The notes beneath the pieces are model-generated. The model ran no database searches, was not told the origin of the DNA, and worked only from the letters and a program-made list of their open reading frames with translations. This document shows, piece after piece, positions 49,464 to 61,707 of a stretch of 64,000 nt of DNA. Position 1 is the first letter of the stretch. Each line of letters begins with the position of its first letter. Origin of the DNA: Sitta carolinensis (lineage: Eukaryota > Chordata > Aves > Passeriformes > Sittidae); contig CM063290.1 in NCBI GenBank assembly GCA_032173965.1, forward strand, positions 5,903,501 through 5,967,500. Reading direction: 5' to 3'. A program made the position numbers and the translations under genes.

Positions 49464-50431
49464 CCGTCTTTGCTTGCACTTGGTTATCAGAGTTGTCTGG
49501 AAGTGATCACTGCTGTAAGCAGTAGGTGTGTGTGAATCTGCCTGTTGCCATCAGCTCCCTGACCATGGATCACTGAGATTGACACCGCTGGCAAGTGGCA
49601 GCTTTGGGAAAAGGCTGCATGCGGAACAATGCAACTGTGCACAGGGAGCAGCGTGACAGAGAGGCAGGAAGGATCAAACAACTACTAGAGTTGCTAGAGG
49701 GGAGAGTTTAATGACAAGTTACTGTGACATTTATGACCAGATCGATTATGAAGACTGAAAAAATCTATGGTATACTTCCAGGGTATTACTGTAGAGCCAT
49801 CTGATACAGGGGTTGCCATGGCAAGTACAGATTTTCTATTAACCAGGAAGGTGAATACTCTCATAAAACCCATGAAACTTCTTAGTGAATAAATTGCATA
49901 TGGGATGCACCTCTATTGACCCCTATGGAAGTTTAATATTTTCAAACAATGCTATAAAGTCTTTTCCTTGGTTATTTTTAAAAAACAGTCTGGTGTACTG
50001 TCAAAACCACATGCACCATTTCTGGTGTTCCCCGTGCCTTGAATGACAACCTAGACAGATTGGAAAATCAGCACTGAGCTAAAAATACTAATGTGGAGGC
50101 AGCAGGGTAAGAAAGTAAGTTACTGAATATTGTTAAATAGGACTGTCTCTAGAGTTTTGATACTTGGTAAGGTTAAGATCATCATCGCAACCTGAGAACT
50201 AAAACAAATATATATGCAGTGTTTAATACTTGATTATATAATTTGTGATAAACATTTGGGGAGACCAGTAAGAACAGGAAAAAGCATTACTGTTAATGAA
50301 AATTGGATAAACTAAGCAAAGGCAATCTCATCAAACATCGTCCATATTTCATTCCATCCCCCCAGTTCTCTGTGCACAAAGAAAAGAGTCCCCTTGCTTA
50401 TGCGTTTTGACCACATAGAAACAATCCAAGG
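49464..50431. other. Noncoding DNA, nothing recognised
   Basis: No recognised gene, RNA or repeat family. Open frames are short. Confidence 0.6.
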
Positions 50432-50618
50432 GTGGAAGGAACAGGTTGTCCAGAGAAGCTATGAGCTCCCTGTCCCTGGGAGTGCCCATGACCAGGTTGG
50501 ACAACGCTGGAGCAGCCTGGGATAGTGGAAGATATCCCTGCCCATGGCAGGGGGTTGTAACAAAACCATCTCCAAGGTTCCTTCCAACCCAAATGATTCT
50601 GTGATTCTGTACTTCTAT
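50432..50618 (+). mobile_element. CR1 LINE 3' end, sense, with terminal repeats
   Basis: This is the best repeat call in the window. GGAACAGGTTGTCCAGAGAA, GACCAGGTTGGACAACGCTG, CTGCCCATGGCAGGGGGTTG and AAGGTTCCTTCCAACCCAAA follow the CR1 3'UTR in order. The element ends in ATTCTGTG-ATTCTGT and a decayed third unit. These 8-bp units replace a poly(A) tail in CR1 and are where its reverse transcription begins. It is strongly 5'-truncated and carries no coding sequence. Two antisense open frames across it (50,349-50,712) are artefacts. Confidence 0.97.
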
Positions 50619-52220
50619 AGGAGGGTAAACTCTGAGGAGTCTTTCTGAGGCCCAGGTATGCAGACACAAAACTTGCAGTGAGGTGCTGGTTGTAGCAGAA
50701 TGTCAGGAACACTCCTGTGCTTTTGCCATCTTCTGTACAACGGAGGGCTGTTTTCTTTTACAGCAATTTTGGTGCACAGCAGAACAATAAATTTGTTAGT
50801 ACCAGTGGAACAATAAAGTTGTTACAAAATGTTTTGTTTTCACTGTTTCTCAGAGAATATAAATTGATCAGTAATTGACGAGCCTGGGAAAGTCTAGATG
50901 AATACAGAAAATTCAGTGATATTTCACTGGGCAACTGTCTTGTTTGGCGGCAAGCGTTTCTGCAAGGGTCAGTTCAGATGCTGGCAGTCCAGCAGCAAAT
51001 GTGTTGCAGCTGTGGATGCATTAACTGATGTGATAGAGTATGTTCTTTACATAAAGGAGGGCAAAATCCTCAGCTGTGTCCTGCTGTTCCTGTTTCTCAT
51101 TCATGCCAGAGGATGTCTGCTTGGACTCCTCCTGCCCTGCCTCTGATCCTGGCAGCTCTGCCTTGCTGGCCTCTCCATGTGCAACTGCTCAGGCAGCAGA
51201 GCTGCTCAGAAGCAATGCTGGGTATGGTGGCCATGCAGCCTTCAGTGGGCTCTGCCTGTCCAGCAGAATGTATCCAAGCACTTGGAGTCACAGTTTTCTC
51301 TTATCTACATCAGGTAATTTCTTATTCACTACACCAGCTGTATTATTCTTAACAATCATCTTACAAATCCTTATTAACAATTTATTTTGCCCATATGCTA
51401 AGTATCTGCTCTAATAATTAGCAATGTTGTGTATCCATTTAGTACCATATCTTTCTAAATGCAGTATGTTCCTATTTCCTAGTCCACATATCTTCCCCCA
51501 AGCAATACCACAGGTGCTTCCTTTAGACCTCTGTTTTCCTTTGAACTACAGTGGTTCAGCACGTTAGCCTGTCTCACTTCTTATCACTCACACTTGCTTC
51601 TCATTACTCTGGTTGCAGAGCTACCATAATTAGATTTTATATTTTTAGGCATTCATAACACTGCTTTAGTGTACACTGTGCTATCAGAAGGGTTTTAGAC
51701 AAGCCGTAAGACGAAACTAATTAAAATGTTCTACGGAGACTTTTTAAAGGAGAGTTACTGTTGCTGCTGACTTGGTAAATTCAGGCAGACTCAGCTGTTG
51801 GGGCCAGGGCGGGCTGAGAGGGGAGTTACTCAGATCTCCTGCCTGTGGAGATCACAGCACATCACCCATAGATTCTGATTTCAGACCATTATGTCTGATA
51901 TCTCTCAGGAACATATCAGCTACATATGGCTTTAAAGACTTGGGTTTTTTCCCCCAAGATTACCTTTTCACTCCTGGAAGTTCTCCCTTTTTCCAAAGGC
52001 ACTGCAGAGATCTCCAGCGTCTAGCTTTGTTCAGGCAATCCAAACACTTCTCAGAAACTGCAAATAGGGCATCTCCACCCTATTCACAGATTGTCTTCAT
52101 TGAATTCTCTATTATTTTGTTGTCTCCTGCAAGGGATTTTCTTACCAGGGGCAGAATCTCTGCATTTATTTCCCTTCCTGAACAGCTGCACTTTCCTGCT
52201 CCTATGAGTTGCTGCTCTCT
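50619..52220. other. Noncoding DNA, nothing recognised
   Basis: The stretch from 51,050 to 51,290 is G+C-richer. The longest frame in the window (179 codons, 51,772-52,311) opens at TTG, not ATG. It has no family resemblance and runs across a 24-bp duplication. I treat it as noncoding. Confidence 0.55.
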
Positions 52221-52268
52221 TGTTCTGGAATGGCTCAGTAAATGTGTTCTGGAATGGCTCAGTAAATA
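52221..52268 (+). repeat. 24-bp tandem duplication
   Basis: Two adjacent copies of a 24-base unit starting TGTTCTGGAATGGCTCAG match at 23 of 24 positions; only the last base differs (G or A). Near identity points to a recent slippage or duplication event. The unit length is a multiple of three, but there is no other sign of coding. Confidence 0.92.
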
Positions 52269-55200
52269 CAGGCTGAGTCTCTGTTTCACTCTTACACAGG
52301 GGCATCTGTAGAGAGATGGGCCTTGCTGACAGTAAGGGAAATGGGTCTGGAAGGCACCTGCAGGGCTGTGCATACCTGTAAGATATTCATGGAATTATTG
52401 CTGCTTCTGTTTTAAAATGGGGCTTTTTGCAGGAGCCACAATATCAGCAATATCTCTTGAGGTGTAATTTATTCTACAGTCTCTACATAGAATGGGTTAT
52501 TTTTAGATGGCAGCAATTTTGTTCACAGGAAGCTTTAAGTTTACTTCCTTTATGGAACGATTTTCTGTGTCGAAGAAAACCCGAGCTATGGAATTTCACT
52601 GGATCCTAAAATAACGTGCACAGATCTATTTAGATGTTTATTTTTTAACTTAATTTGTGTTTTTAACTATGTTGCAAACAGTCCATCTGAAGCAAGAAAA
52701 ATGACCTGGTGTTGTAGTAGGTTGCTCATTTCCCTGGAAACCCAGCTTCTAACATGAAGGTTATTTAGAAATTAGTTACAACAGGTGTATTCACTCTCCA
52801 TCCTTCCATCTCATTTATTCAGTCCCTGCTAGCAGTAGAAATCTTTGATTTAGAGAAGCAGAAAACTGTACTCTACCAACATAATCATATTCTTCTGTCA
52901 TTCAGACACTTATTTTAGAATTAGCCAAAAAAGTTAAAGGCCTATTTTACAATAATAGCAATTCAATTACTGGAATCTCTAAAGGCAGTAAGTAGCAGTA
53001 AATATGAAAAAAGTATATGATAGTATTTAAAAATAACTACTGAAGTGCAAATTTACATAAATAGTGATTGTTCTTTCAGAATCCAAAGCATTATGTTTCT
53101 TTTCTTCTTCAATAGAGTCCTTGCTGCTGGATTTCCATAACTGTTAATTTTGGGTTTGTATTAATCGTTATTTGTAGTATTATTATTTGTGCATTAATTG
53201 TGGAAAGTATATGCTTTTGAAAACCTCCTTGATATTTCTTACATCTGTATTGTATCATGTTTTTAAACTAGAATTTTCAAGGCCATCTGTATAAGGGAAT
53301 TGGAGGCCACAGATTCACTAAGGGACATTGGATTTGTTCTTTTTAGTAGAACAGGAACTCCAGACTCAAGGGTTTTGAGATATCACACCTTGAGATACGT
53401 AAATATATACAGAAACTACTGGATTGTTTCCACATGGTGAATTACTCTGCATCCTTGAGCATGCACAAAAAAAAGTTTCCACAAAGTGTATTTTTTTGTA
53501 ATGGGTTTTCATTAGCAAGATTTTGTCTCCAAGGATCTTTCTGGGAAGAGATTTCTTTGTCAACTGATACTCCTTGAGTTGAATCCATCATTTATTCCTC
53601 GTGCATCTCTGAAAAAGAGAGATGTGGACTGTAGCCAAGTGTGTAGATGCTCCAGAGGGGTCTCTGGCTTTACACCCCATGAAGAGGTTGATGTTGTGCT
53701 TGCTGTAGAAACACACAGGTTGTTTGTGGGTAAACAGGTGGATCACACAGCAGCGTGTGAAGAGCGCTCCCAAGGGTTCCCGTTGTCTGTACTCTTCTTG
53801 TATTTTCATGGGGGAGCATTTAGAGAAACCCTGAGTCTGTCTCTGTGGGGTTTATGTGATTAAATCAGTAAATAAATTGGTGCAGCTCTTTGTTGGGCTG
53901 GAGCACTCCATCCATGCTCGGCCCTCCCAGGAAGTGTTGACAGAGCAGATGGGTGAGAGAGCACCGTCTGTCAGCTTGGAGACTCTCCCACAAGGCAGGT
54001 AAACACCTTGCTCCTCCAGCAGTTTGAGCACTTGCAAATGTTTACAAATGGCAAAACAGCACTTAGGTGGCTCAACAGCTCAAATGAAAAGCAGGGCAGT
54101 GACAGAGAAGTTGGCTGCAGGAGCTGGGGCAAAGCAGACCTCTAACTGCAGCAGCAGAGAACAAGTAGATGTTATTTGAAAATGATGATCTCCACCTTTC
54201 AGTTAGGTGAACGTTTGGTGCCTTGCTCCAGTTTTCTCATAGAAAATGATGGCATGAACACTTTTGGCATTGCTGTTTTCCTCAAGAAAGAAAATATGTT
54301 GGGGAAGATTTACAGGAGTCTGACACGAACTGGTCTACAGCTAGGATAGGCTTGTTCAAACATAAACATGAAATATTTACAAAAGCAGTCATGTTTAGAA
54401 ACCAAGAGAAAGGAGTGCACCTGACATCCCGAGTTTGGCATTTGAGTATGAAACCTTTTCTTTCCCTAAGGATAAGAAGTTTGAGGGAATGGATGCAGTA
54501 AGGAACAAGTCGGGCATCTCTGTTCAAGAAGAAAAATGTACCTTTTTAGACTGCTTTTGCTTCTCCAGTTAGAAACTGGAATATTTGTTTTCTGCTTTAT
54601 TCTATGTTGCAGATCAAGTGTGTTGTCCCTGTGGACTCTGACAATTCAGCCTGTTTGTCCTGTAAATTTAAACTGAGAGAAGCCCCCAAGCCGTGCAGGG
54701 CTGGGCTGTGTCCTCTGCTCACATGGGGCTCACCACTTCCTGTGCAAGTGTCCTGGCCTCTCAGAAAAGCTGCATTTGCTCCTTTCTCTCATTGTCCTCT
54801 CTTCATATAAAGTGAAGTTGCCTTTTTTTTTACAATGAGATAGTTTGCTTTGTCTAGCAGAAGTAAGAGCTTGCATTGTTATTTCCACCTTAATAGCTCA
54901 GCAGAGGTTTCAGTCTATTTAAAGATTCTTGTAATGATTTGGGGAATTTTTATGTGTGTACAGGGGGGATTTATTGATGTATGAAAGCCAATATTAAGTG
55001 TCAAAGACTTGAAATAAGAAATGTGCCCATGTATGCAGGCTTTCTCTATAAACCTACAACCCATAATCAGTTGTTAATGATGTTGATTTTTCTGTTTCTT
55101 TCGTGCCATAGGAAGTGTTTCAGAGAGGCTTTAGAGCCTCACTGAATCCAGCTGTGCCTTGTGCACTCATTGTTCATAGCCTGGTGATGAAGGAGTTATC

Positions 55201-55318
55201 AATACAATGCCACAAGAGTTTGGGTCAGGATCTGCTTGTTGGTTCTGGTTCTTCAGCTGAATTTCCCTCAAGTGTTTTCTGGTTTTTACAGTTTTCTCCC
55301 TGTATAAGTTGTTAGTTC
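52269..55318. other. Noncoding DNA, nothing recognised
   Basis: No gene or repeat family is recognised. A splice-acceptor-like pyrimidine tract ends in CATAG near 55,111, without a convincing exon after it. Confidence 0.6.
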
Positions 55319-58136
55319 TTTGTTTGCACTGAGATCATTGTTTTTTCTAAAACACTCTTATCTAAAAATATTCTGCTTCTTTCAGCTTTATAGTCCCAAG
55401 TCCTCACTGGGGACCAGCTTCTGTTCTGCTGGGACAGGAGGGAGCAGGTGGCATTCATCCTAGAGGAGATGTGATCTAGTACAAGCAGGAAAAATACAAT
55501 AAAAAAAGACAAATTAGGGTTACATATAGAAGCAATCAGTAATTATGGCAAACTTGATCATTGGCATTATCAGCATAGACTGATAGGATGGAGTGTCTTT
55601 TGTTAGGCTTTTTGTTTATCACTGGAGCACTGGTCCAGCAGTTTGCTGGAATATGGTGTGTGCTGCTAGCCCACAGGAGAGGAGGAGGTGTTGAAACAAC
55701 ATGGTTTCTACAAGGCTGTAATTTGGATATCAGAGTAGAAAACTGAGCTGCAGCCAGCATGTTCAGGATGTTCAGGACAATTCAGAAACGTGGCTCTTCA
55801 TTTACATCCTTGCTGCACTGTTAGACAACCCCAGGAAAAGCAATTCTGCATTTCCATATCTGGATTTTGAAAGAGGAGATGGGAATGAAAGCTGTTATCC
55901 CTCTGAGAGGAATGTTTCCTGTTTGGTGAAGTGTAGCCATCCTTTCTGATGCAAGGAAAAATTATTGGTGAACAGCAAATCAACCTTAACAAGAAATATC
56001 CATTGAAGGGCAAGAGGAAATAGAGAACTCGAGGGTTCTGGTATGAACACATACTTTTCAGCAGATCAAAATCACCAAAAGAACATTTCTCTCTTCTCCT
56101 GGCAAACGAACTGTTTAACCAATGAGGTGTTGTATTCATTTTTCTTTCCTAGGCAGGGGAAAAAATGGTGGAAAATTTGAATAGCCAGGTCTGCCCTCTG
56201 ACTTAAATCCCAGTAGAGATTCAGAGGACTCAATAGCTTATTCCATACCCACTGGTCAGGATCAGTGCAGACACTCTGCCATGTTAAATGGCTGGAACAC
56301 ACTCTGCAGTCCTTGTTCTGAGGCTGCTCAGAATTGAGACCTGCTCCTTTCAACACCTTTCTGGTTCACATCCAGATCTTGTCTCCCCAAAGCCAGGGCA
56401 CAGCAGAGGTTTGTGCAGTGTGGGATCTTGCTCTGAGTCGTGGCAGCTGTGGTGCATGGTGGCTCTTCAGCACACAGCTTGCTCCCAGGGCCAGCAGCTC
56501 ACACCTAACCTTAGAGGGTACTCCTTCTCATGCAGCAGAATATTCTTATTGAGAAGTCATGGGGAATAAACAGGAAATGAGAATAATTCAACCTCACCCT
56601 GTTGCATCAACCCAGGCTAAATAAACAGTGCTATCAAAGCAGCAGTTGTTTCCCTTTCCCGAGGCACTGGCAGGCAGGTCAGTAAGGATGGATGTGTCTC
56701 ACTGATGGGCCTGTCACAGTTGTCACTCAGCACCTGAAATGTACTGTAGATAGATTTAGACACGTAAATGTAACCGTTTACTAAGACTCTATTTTCAAAG
56801 TTTGGGGTTTTGTTTTGCCTCATTTCTTGAAGACGCATTTTGGAGAGGGACATCGTACAGAAAATCATTTCAAGGTCTTCCTCAGTTCTAGGTCAGCTGT
56901 TCTACAGAAACCCTCCTTAGCTCTAAACCATTTATAATATATCAAATATGTGTAAATTCTGTAGACAGAAAATACCTTATTTCTGTAGTATTTTCTGAAA
57001 ACATACTGAAAAATCACTTAAAGAATTAATTGAGCCAGAACTCACATGCAAAAAAGTATGCTTCCTTCTCTGCATTACAAGAAAGCAATTAGTGAACACT
57101 GGAGGCAACAGCTTTTGCTAATCAAAAGAGCTGAGTTTAACTTGTGTCTGCTTAAGAAATTCTGTTTTGGAAGAAAAGGGAAAACCAGACATTCTACTGG
57201 ACTATCAATTAAAATGAAAACATGCAATGCAGCACAATTAATTCTTTAAAAAGCAAGAATTTTTCATTCATAGTGCAAATGTGTTAAGAAAATGACATGG
57301 CTAATACTCAGTCTTTGAACACTGTATTATGTGAATGACTTTTAAGATTCAACCTTTCAAGTTCATGTCTGTTGATATTAAAATATTTTTATTTAAATGC
57401 TTATAGAACACTGATATCACATTTTGACCACCCCTTTCCATTTTGATGTTACTGTTGATAGGGTTTTCCATCTTTGCTTCACCATCAAATGTTCTTCATG
57501 CTCCATAAGAAGAACTGGTGAACTTTAAACAGAGACTTGAGGATCAATAGGTCATTTACAGTTAGCACTGCCTTTGACTGGATAAATATTGTCCTTTTTT
57601 TCTTCCTCCCCTCTCTCGTTTTCTTTTACTGTTGTGGCTTTATAAAACATAAGGAAAATTCAAAATGACTTAATATTTTAAAACATAATTAGTACTTTTC
57701 ACGTTGCAGACAACAGGCCCTACAGCTTGTCCTGAGAGTTGTATTTCCAGCCATAATTGCTCTGATTTAATCTTTAAATGAAACATCCCTAGACAGGATT
57801 TGTTATTATCCATTTATACGTTAGCATTGAGGAAAAATACTCTCCTGGAATTTGGTGAGATCCAGATCGAATTCTTGACTTTGTCACGTATTTCTTGTTT
57901 GTTCATGGGAATTTGTTAAGTTTGTACACCTGAGATAAGTCCTTTGATGATATAAATATTACACAATTGTAATAATTATTACTCTATTGTTATTTCTATC
58001 AGAGCAGTCAAAACCCTGAACAAGCTTAAATTTTTAATTTCCCTACTGTCTTTTGACAAAGCTTTTGTCTCCAGCTGAATACAGAGAGCTTGCTTGGTTG
58101 TTTGACAGATGCATTTTAAAGGCAATTGAGTATTTT
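55319..58136. other. Noncoding DNA, nothing recognised
   Basis: No recognised gene. A short tandem (ATGTTCAGG twice) lies at 55,759-55,776. A 37-base pyrimidine-rich tract lies at 57,592-57,628. Open frames of up to 113 codons on both strands are chance-like. Confidence 0.6.
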
Positions 58137-58170
58137 TAATGGTTGGTTCATCAGTATGGACCAACCATTA
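58137..58170. repeat. Strong hairpin: 15-bp stem, 4-base loop
   Basis: TAATGGTTGGT (58,137-58,147) is the exact reverse complement of ACCAACCATTA (58,160-58,170). Inside these arms a T-G wobble and three more pairs (CAT with ATG) extend the stem to 15, around a CAGT loop at 58,152-58,155. The stem is too short for a normal microRNA precursor. It could be the core of a small inverted-repeat element or a structured RNA motif; no terminal repeats were noticed. Confidence 0.85.
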
Positions 58171-61100
58171 TATTGACAGACTAGTAAAAGATGTCATTTA
58201 ATGTTCATTTTATTATTGGGGTGAAAGGATGAACTCAAAGAATTCTTTTGGTCCTTTCCTGTCCTGTGTCTGTCTGTGTCTAAAGTAACACATCATAGAC
58301 TTTGCTAATGTTCAATGAAAGAGGAAGATGCAGCAGCCCAAAACCTTCAGCATATTTTCCTATAATTTCCACAAGAATAGGGTTTTGAGAGAAAACAGGG
58401 TATAATCTAATGTTTTGCCTGAGATGCGATGTCTGTTTTCCAGATTATCAAAATGTCAGTGGTATATTTTTTCCAGTCTGTTTTCTCTTTCTAATTAAGT
58501 TTCCTGTATCCCTGTCATGCTCCCACCCCCCATGACCATTTTTGTTCATCTCCCTCTCAAAGGTACCAAAAGGAACACACCAGTTTGCCTCCTGCTGTGA
58601 AGTTAAAAAATTCAGCATAGTGTTAAATTGACATGGGCTGTGCTGCTCTGCCAATCTCTGAAATGTCATTGCCTGGGCAGCCTGCTGGGCTCAGTTCAGC
58701 ACCATGGTGCCAAGACTGCTAACAAAAAAAAAAAATAAAGGTTAATGAAGGAGGGAGGGGATGGAAGATGTGTTATTAGCCAAAATCAAGTTGTCTGCTT
58801 TCTATCTATAAGGTTTGCTCAAGGCCTAAGGTTTTGATTTTTAGTTCTTTATTTTTCCCCCTTAGCTGTGGTTTTTATTTCGTTCACAGAGTAAATCACA
58901 GTGGATTCACAGGACCCACTCCAGGATCTTGCTTTCAGCATGGCGCCCTTGGTTTCTTCAGTAGTCCTTGAAGTTATGAGTGAGTTATCCTCATCTGGCT
59001 CTGCATGATTGCAAGGCATAAATCATGTCTTTTGAGGCTTTGGAGGTCCCTGTTTCTGGAAGCAAAAAGCTGAGCATGCCCAGGGCCCTGCTCTGTTAGA
59101 AGAGAAGCCTCTCGTCCCTCCCAGCTTAACGTGGCTCCTGCATCTCTGTGTGTTTGTGGCGTGAAGGAGTTGCAATAACTGGGTTATTTCTCTCTCCATA
59201 CTGGGTGGTTGTTCAGTGGTTTTGCCTGTTGAGCTCCGTCAGAAGGTCGTGCTACTGTGAACAGCCTGTGTGCAGCAGAGGGGCTGCTTGGAAGATAAAG
59301 AAAAGGCAAAGGCCATTAGAGACACGTTTTCCCTCCTGCCCACCAGTGCACAGTAGCTCCATTTCACTCCAATACTCCAGGATGCTGCTCCCACCATCTG
59401 TTTCTGATCCTCTCCCTCCTGCCATGCCCTTGGGAGTTGTCAAATCTGGCGTTTGTGTATTTCTTCCCACACCACCCCTAGCTCACACACAACTCTTTCA
59501 CACAAACACCCTCTGTACTGTATGACATGATGCTCTGACTGCAGCTGGTTCCTTCTTCTGCCTTGTGTCTCTGATAGTACCCTGACCTTTCTGCACACAG
59601 GAAGCAGATCTGCCCTTATTCTCCACCTTCTACATCTGCTTTTGTCACTGCAGTCACAGCTGGCTTGTCGTTAACAAAAAAAAAGTGCCCATATCAGAAT
59701 TTTTGTGAGTCTATGCATCTCAAGACCACAATTTTATTTTTTATGGTGAATTTAGAGTATTACAATATTGCTGGTACACAACTGCATAACTTTCAACTGC
59801 AGCTGAGATGGAGGCAGTTAAGTGTCTGTCCTACGGTGAATTTTTATTTTTAGAATTATGAAAAATAACTCACTTTACAAAGGTAAGGATCTGTCTTACC
59901 TCCCATTCCACCTTTCTTTAGTAACCTCCTGAAAAGCAGACAGGGAGGCTGACAGAAAAATTCTCCACAGCAGCAAATAACATGTTGGAATCTGACAGCT
60001 AGAAAATATTCTTAGCTATAAGTCATACTTATGGTAGCAGAGAAATCTGGAAAAGTCCACTTTTTTATTTGTTGAAAAGCTGGTCCCAACTTAGGTGACT
60101 GCTGTAGTTATTACTTTTCTCCCTCTTACTGTAAACTGTTAGGGCAGCTATTTTTTACTGCTTTTTTAACAAATTTTAAAAAGTCATATCACAATGAAAA
60201 CAGTTAAAATTTGTGTGAGACCAGGATAAAAACATATAAATGGATGTGCATATAAATACATCAGTGCAGGTACTCACCCATCACTGTATCCACACAGATA
60301 CACAGATTTACCTATAGATATGTATATAGAGAGACCAAAAAGACCTGGTCTTGTTTGTCAAGGTTTATTAAACTGGAAGTCCCCAATATTAAAAACAAGG
60401 GCTGTCACAGCTGGAGCAAGCTAAATGGTTCCAAGAATCTTCTGCTCTGTGAGGTTATCCTTTGTTATTTGAAAAATGACAGAAATTTACAGTAGTTGCT
60501 ACCTGTTTATAAAATGAGTGGTGTGGTGAGAGGAAAGGAGGTTATTTTTTTAATCCTCCATTGCCATCAGTACATTAAAAATGGAGAAAGTAAATCTCTA
60601 TTAAAAAAAAATAAAAAAAGAAAACAATGCACCTTACCTGGAAAGTAGAGGGAATTTGTTTGCCGTTTGCTTTTTGATTTTGAGTTGTTTTAATTTAGAC
60701 ATGGGCAAAATACCAAAACAAGGTTCAAATTCAGCAGTTGCTGGCATTCTCCAGCTCTTAGTTCAGTCAATGGAAATCCTCCCAATGACAATCCCTGTAC
60801 ATTACACAGTGCTGGAGGCAGAATACACAATGAGAGGGAAAACCTAATCTAAGTTTTATTATATGTAGATACATCCAAGTGTTGCATAAAATGATTTTGT
60901 AGGGTGTTATGCAATGTAGTAAAAACGTATGACAGTAAAATGTAACTAGGGCTACTATATAGAAACACCATAGAAATAAAATAGTTTAGAGCAGAATAAA
61001 AGAAATAAAACCAAATACTGACAAGAAAATAGAATATTGTAGTGAGAAGGAAAAGACCATGCTAAGCTGAGTATTTTTGTTGAAAACAATTTAACATACA

Positions 61101-61259
61101 GCTTTATATTTTCGTTATAAAGGACACTGTTTTAGAGCCTTCTTCAAAGAACTCCACTATTGAGACTAACTCAAAGGAACTTTGAAACAGAAGAGCAAAA
61201 CTCCCTTGAAGGCAGGGAGCAAGAGCTCTAATTTGCTTTGGAGAAGCCGAAGGAACAAA
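58171..61259. other. Noncoding DNA, nothing recognised
   Basis: A-runs occur near 58,724-58,738 and 60,602-60,620. A perfect REST/NRSF left half-site, TTCAGCACC, lies at 58,695-58,703. The patch at 59,100-59,530 is G+C-richer, with an open frame of 125 codons that has no family resemblance. No gene is recognised. Confidence 0.6.
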
Positions 61260-61465
61260 ATTCGTGCGGAGATCCCTCCCATTCCCTTAATTTTTACAGC
61301 GGTTTTCCGCAGTTGCTCGGCGGGTGCCTCCCCGGAGCATCTCCCTGCATCCCCCGCCACCAGCCGGGCGATGTCACGGAGCGAGCGCGGCTGCTCGGGC
61401 ATTGCTGAGCAGCGTGTACGGATACCGCATCCTGCCTGCCAGATCGGGCATCTCATCGCTCTCAT
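61166..61465 (-). CDS. Unidentified 99-codon ORF in CpG island (doubtful)
   Basis: This minus-strand frame starts at an ATG with A at -3, just downstream of the leftward TATA box, and crosses the whole island. The first 55 or so residues are mixed and include MPEQPRSLRDIARLVAGDAG. The last part (from about residue 70) is leucine-rich, translated from A+T-rich DNA, and looks noncoding. A GT within CTGTAAAA near 61,300 could be a splice donor that would remove it. No family is recognised. High G+C by itself lengthens open frames, so this is only a candidate first exon. Confidence 0.15.
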   Translation of the reverse strand: MRAMRCPIWQAGCGIRTRCSAMPEQPRSLRDIARLVAGDAGRCSGEAPAEQLRKTAVKIKGMGGISARILFLRLLQSKLELLLPAFKGVLLFCFKVPLS

Positions 61466-61562
61466 TGTGCTCTTATAAACGCCTTACAGCCTGTTCAAGA
61501 GCTGGTACTCTCATTTACATCACTGGAAGTTTGCTCGCGCCGATGCTGGGTCCTGATTGCCG
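61260..61562. promoter_or_regulatory. CpG island, candidate promoter
   Basis: I count about 25 CpG dinucleotides in 300 bases. The core at 61,315-61,440 is roughly 70% G+C, against an otherwise A+T-rich, CpG-poor window. A TATAAA box lies at 61,474-61,479; its core TTATAA is palindromic, so it could serve either strand. Reading right, a start would fall near 61,505. Reading left, it would fall near 61,445 and the island would be transcribed. A 7-bp inverted repeat (GCTGCTC at 61,390, GAGCAGC at 61,407) lies inside. In vertebrates such islands usually mark transcription starts. A decayed retroviral LTR is a possible alternative, as LTRs can also be CpG-rich and have a TATA box. Confidence 0.65.
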
Positions 61563-61707
61563 CTTCTCAGCTGAAAAATTAAAGGCAGGAGAAAAGATTC
61601 CCTTCTCAGAGGCCCATCCTTGGGGACAGCACTTCCTACAGAGGCTGTTGTGTTTTGCCAGAAAAAGGGGCATATGTGTAGCCTCATGTCACCTATACAG
61701 GGTATAA
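61543..61707 (+). CDS. Unidentified 54-codon ORF after CpG island (doubtful)
   Basis: The frame begins at an ATG with G at -3, about 40 bases downstream of the predicted rightward start (61,505). It encodes 54 residues from MLGPDCRFSAEKL to CHLYRV, is basic and cysteine-containing, and has no signal peptide or known domain. Its position is what one would expect of the first ORF on a transcript from the island. Its length is within chance. The frame is also open upstream through the island from a GTG at 61,324. Confidence 0.15.
   Translation: MLGPDCRFSAEKLKAGEKIPFSEAHPWGQHFLQRLLCFARKRGICVASCHLYRV

Noticed and set aside
50349..50712. Two minus-strand open frames over 100 codons
   Set aside because: They are antisense readings of a CR1 3' end.
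51772..52311. 179-codon open frame
   Set aside because: It opens at TTG, has no known domain, and crosses a recent 24-bp tandem duplication. The first ATG is far downstream, near 52,206.
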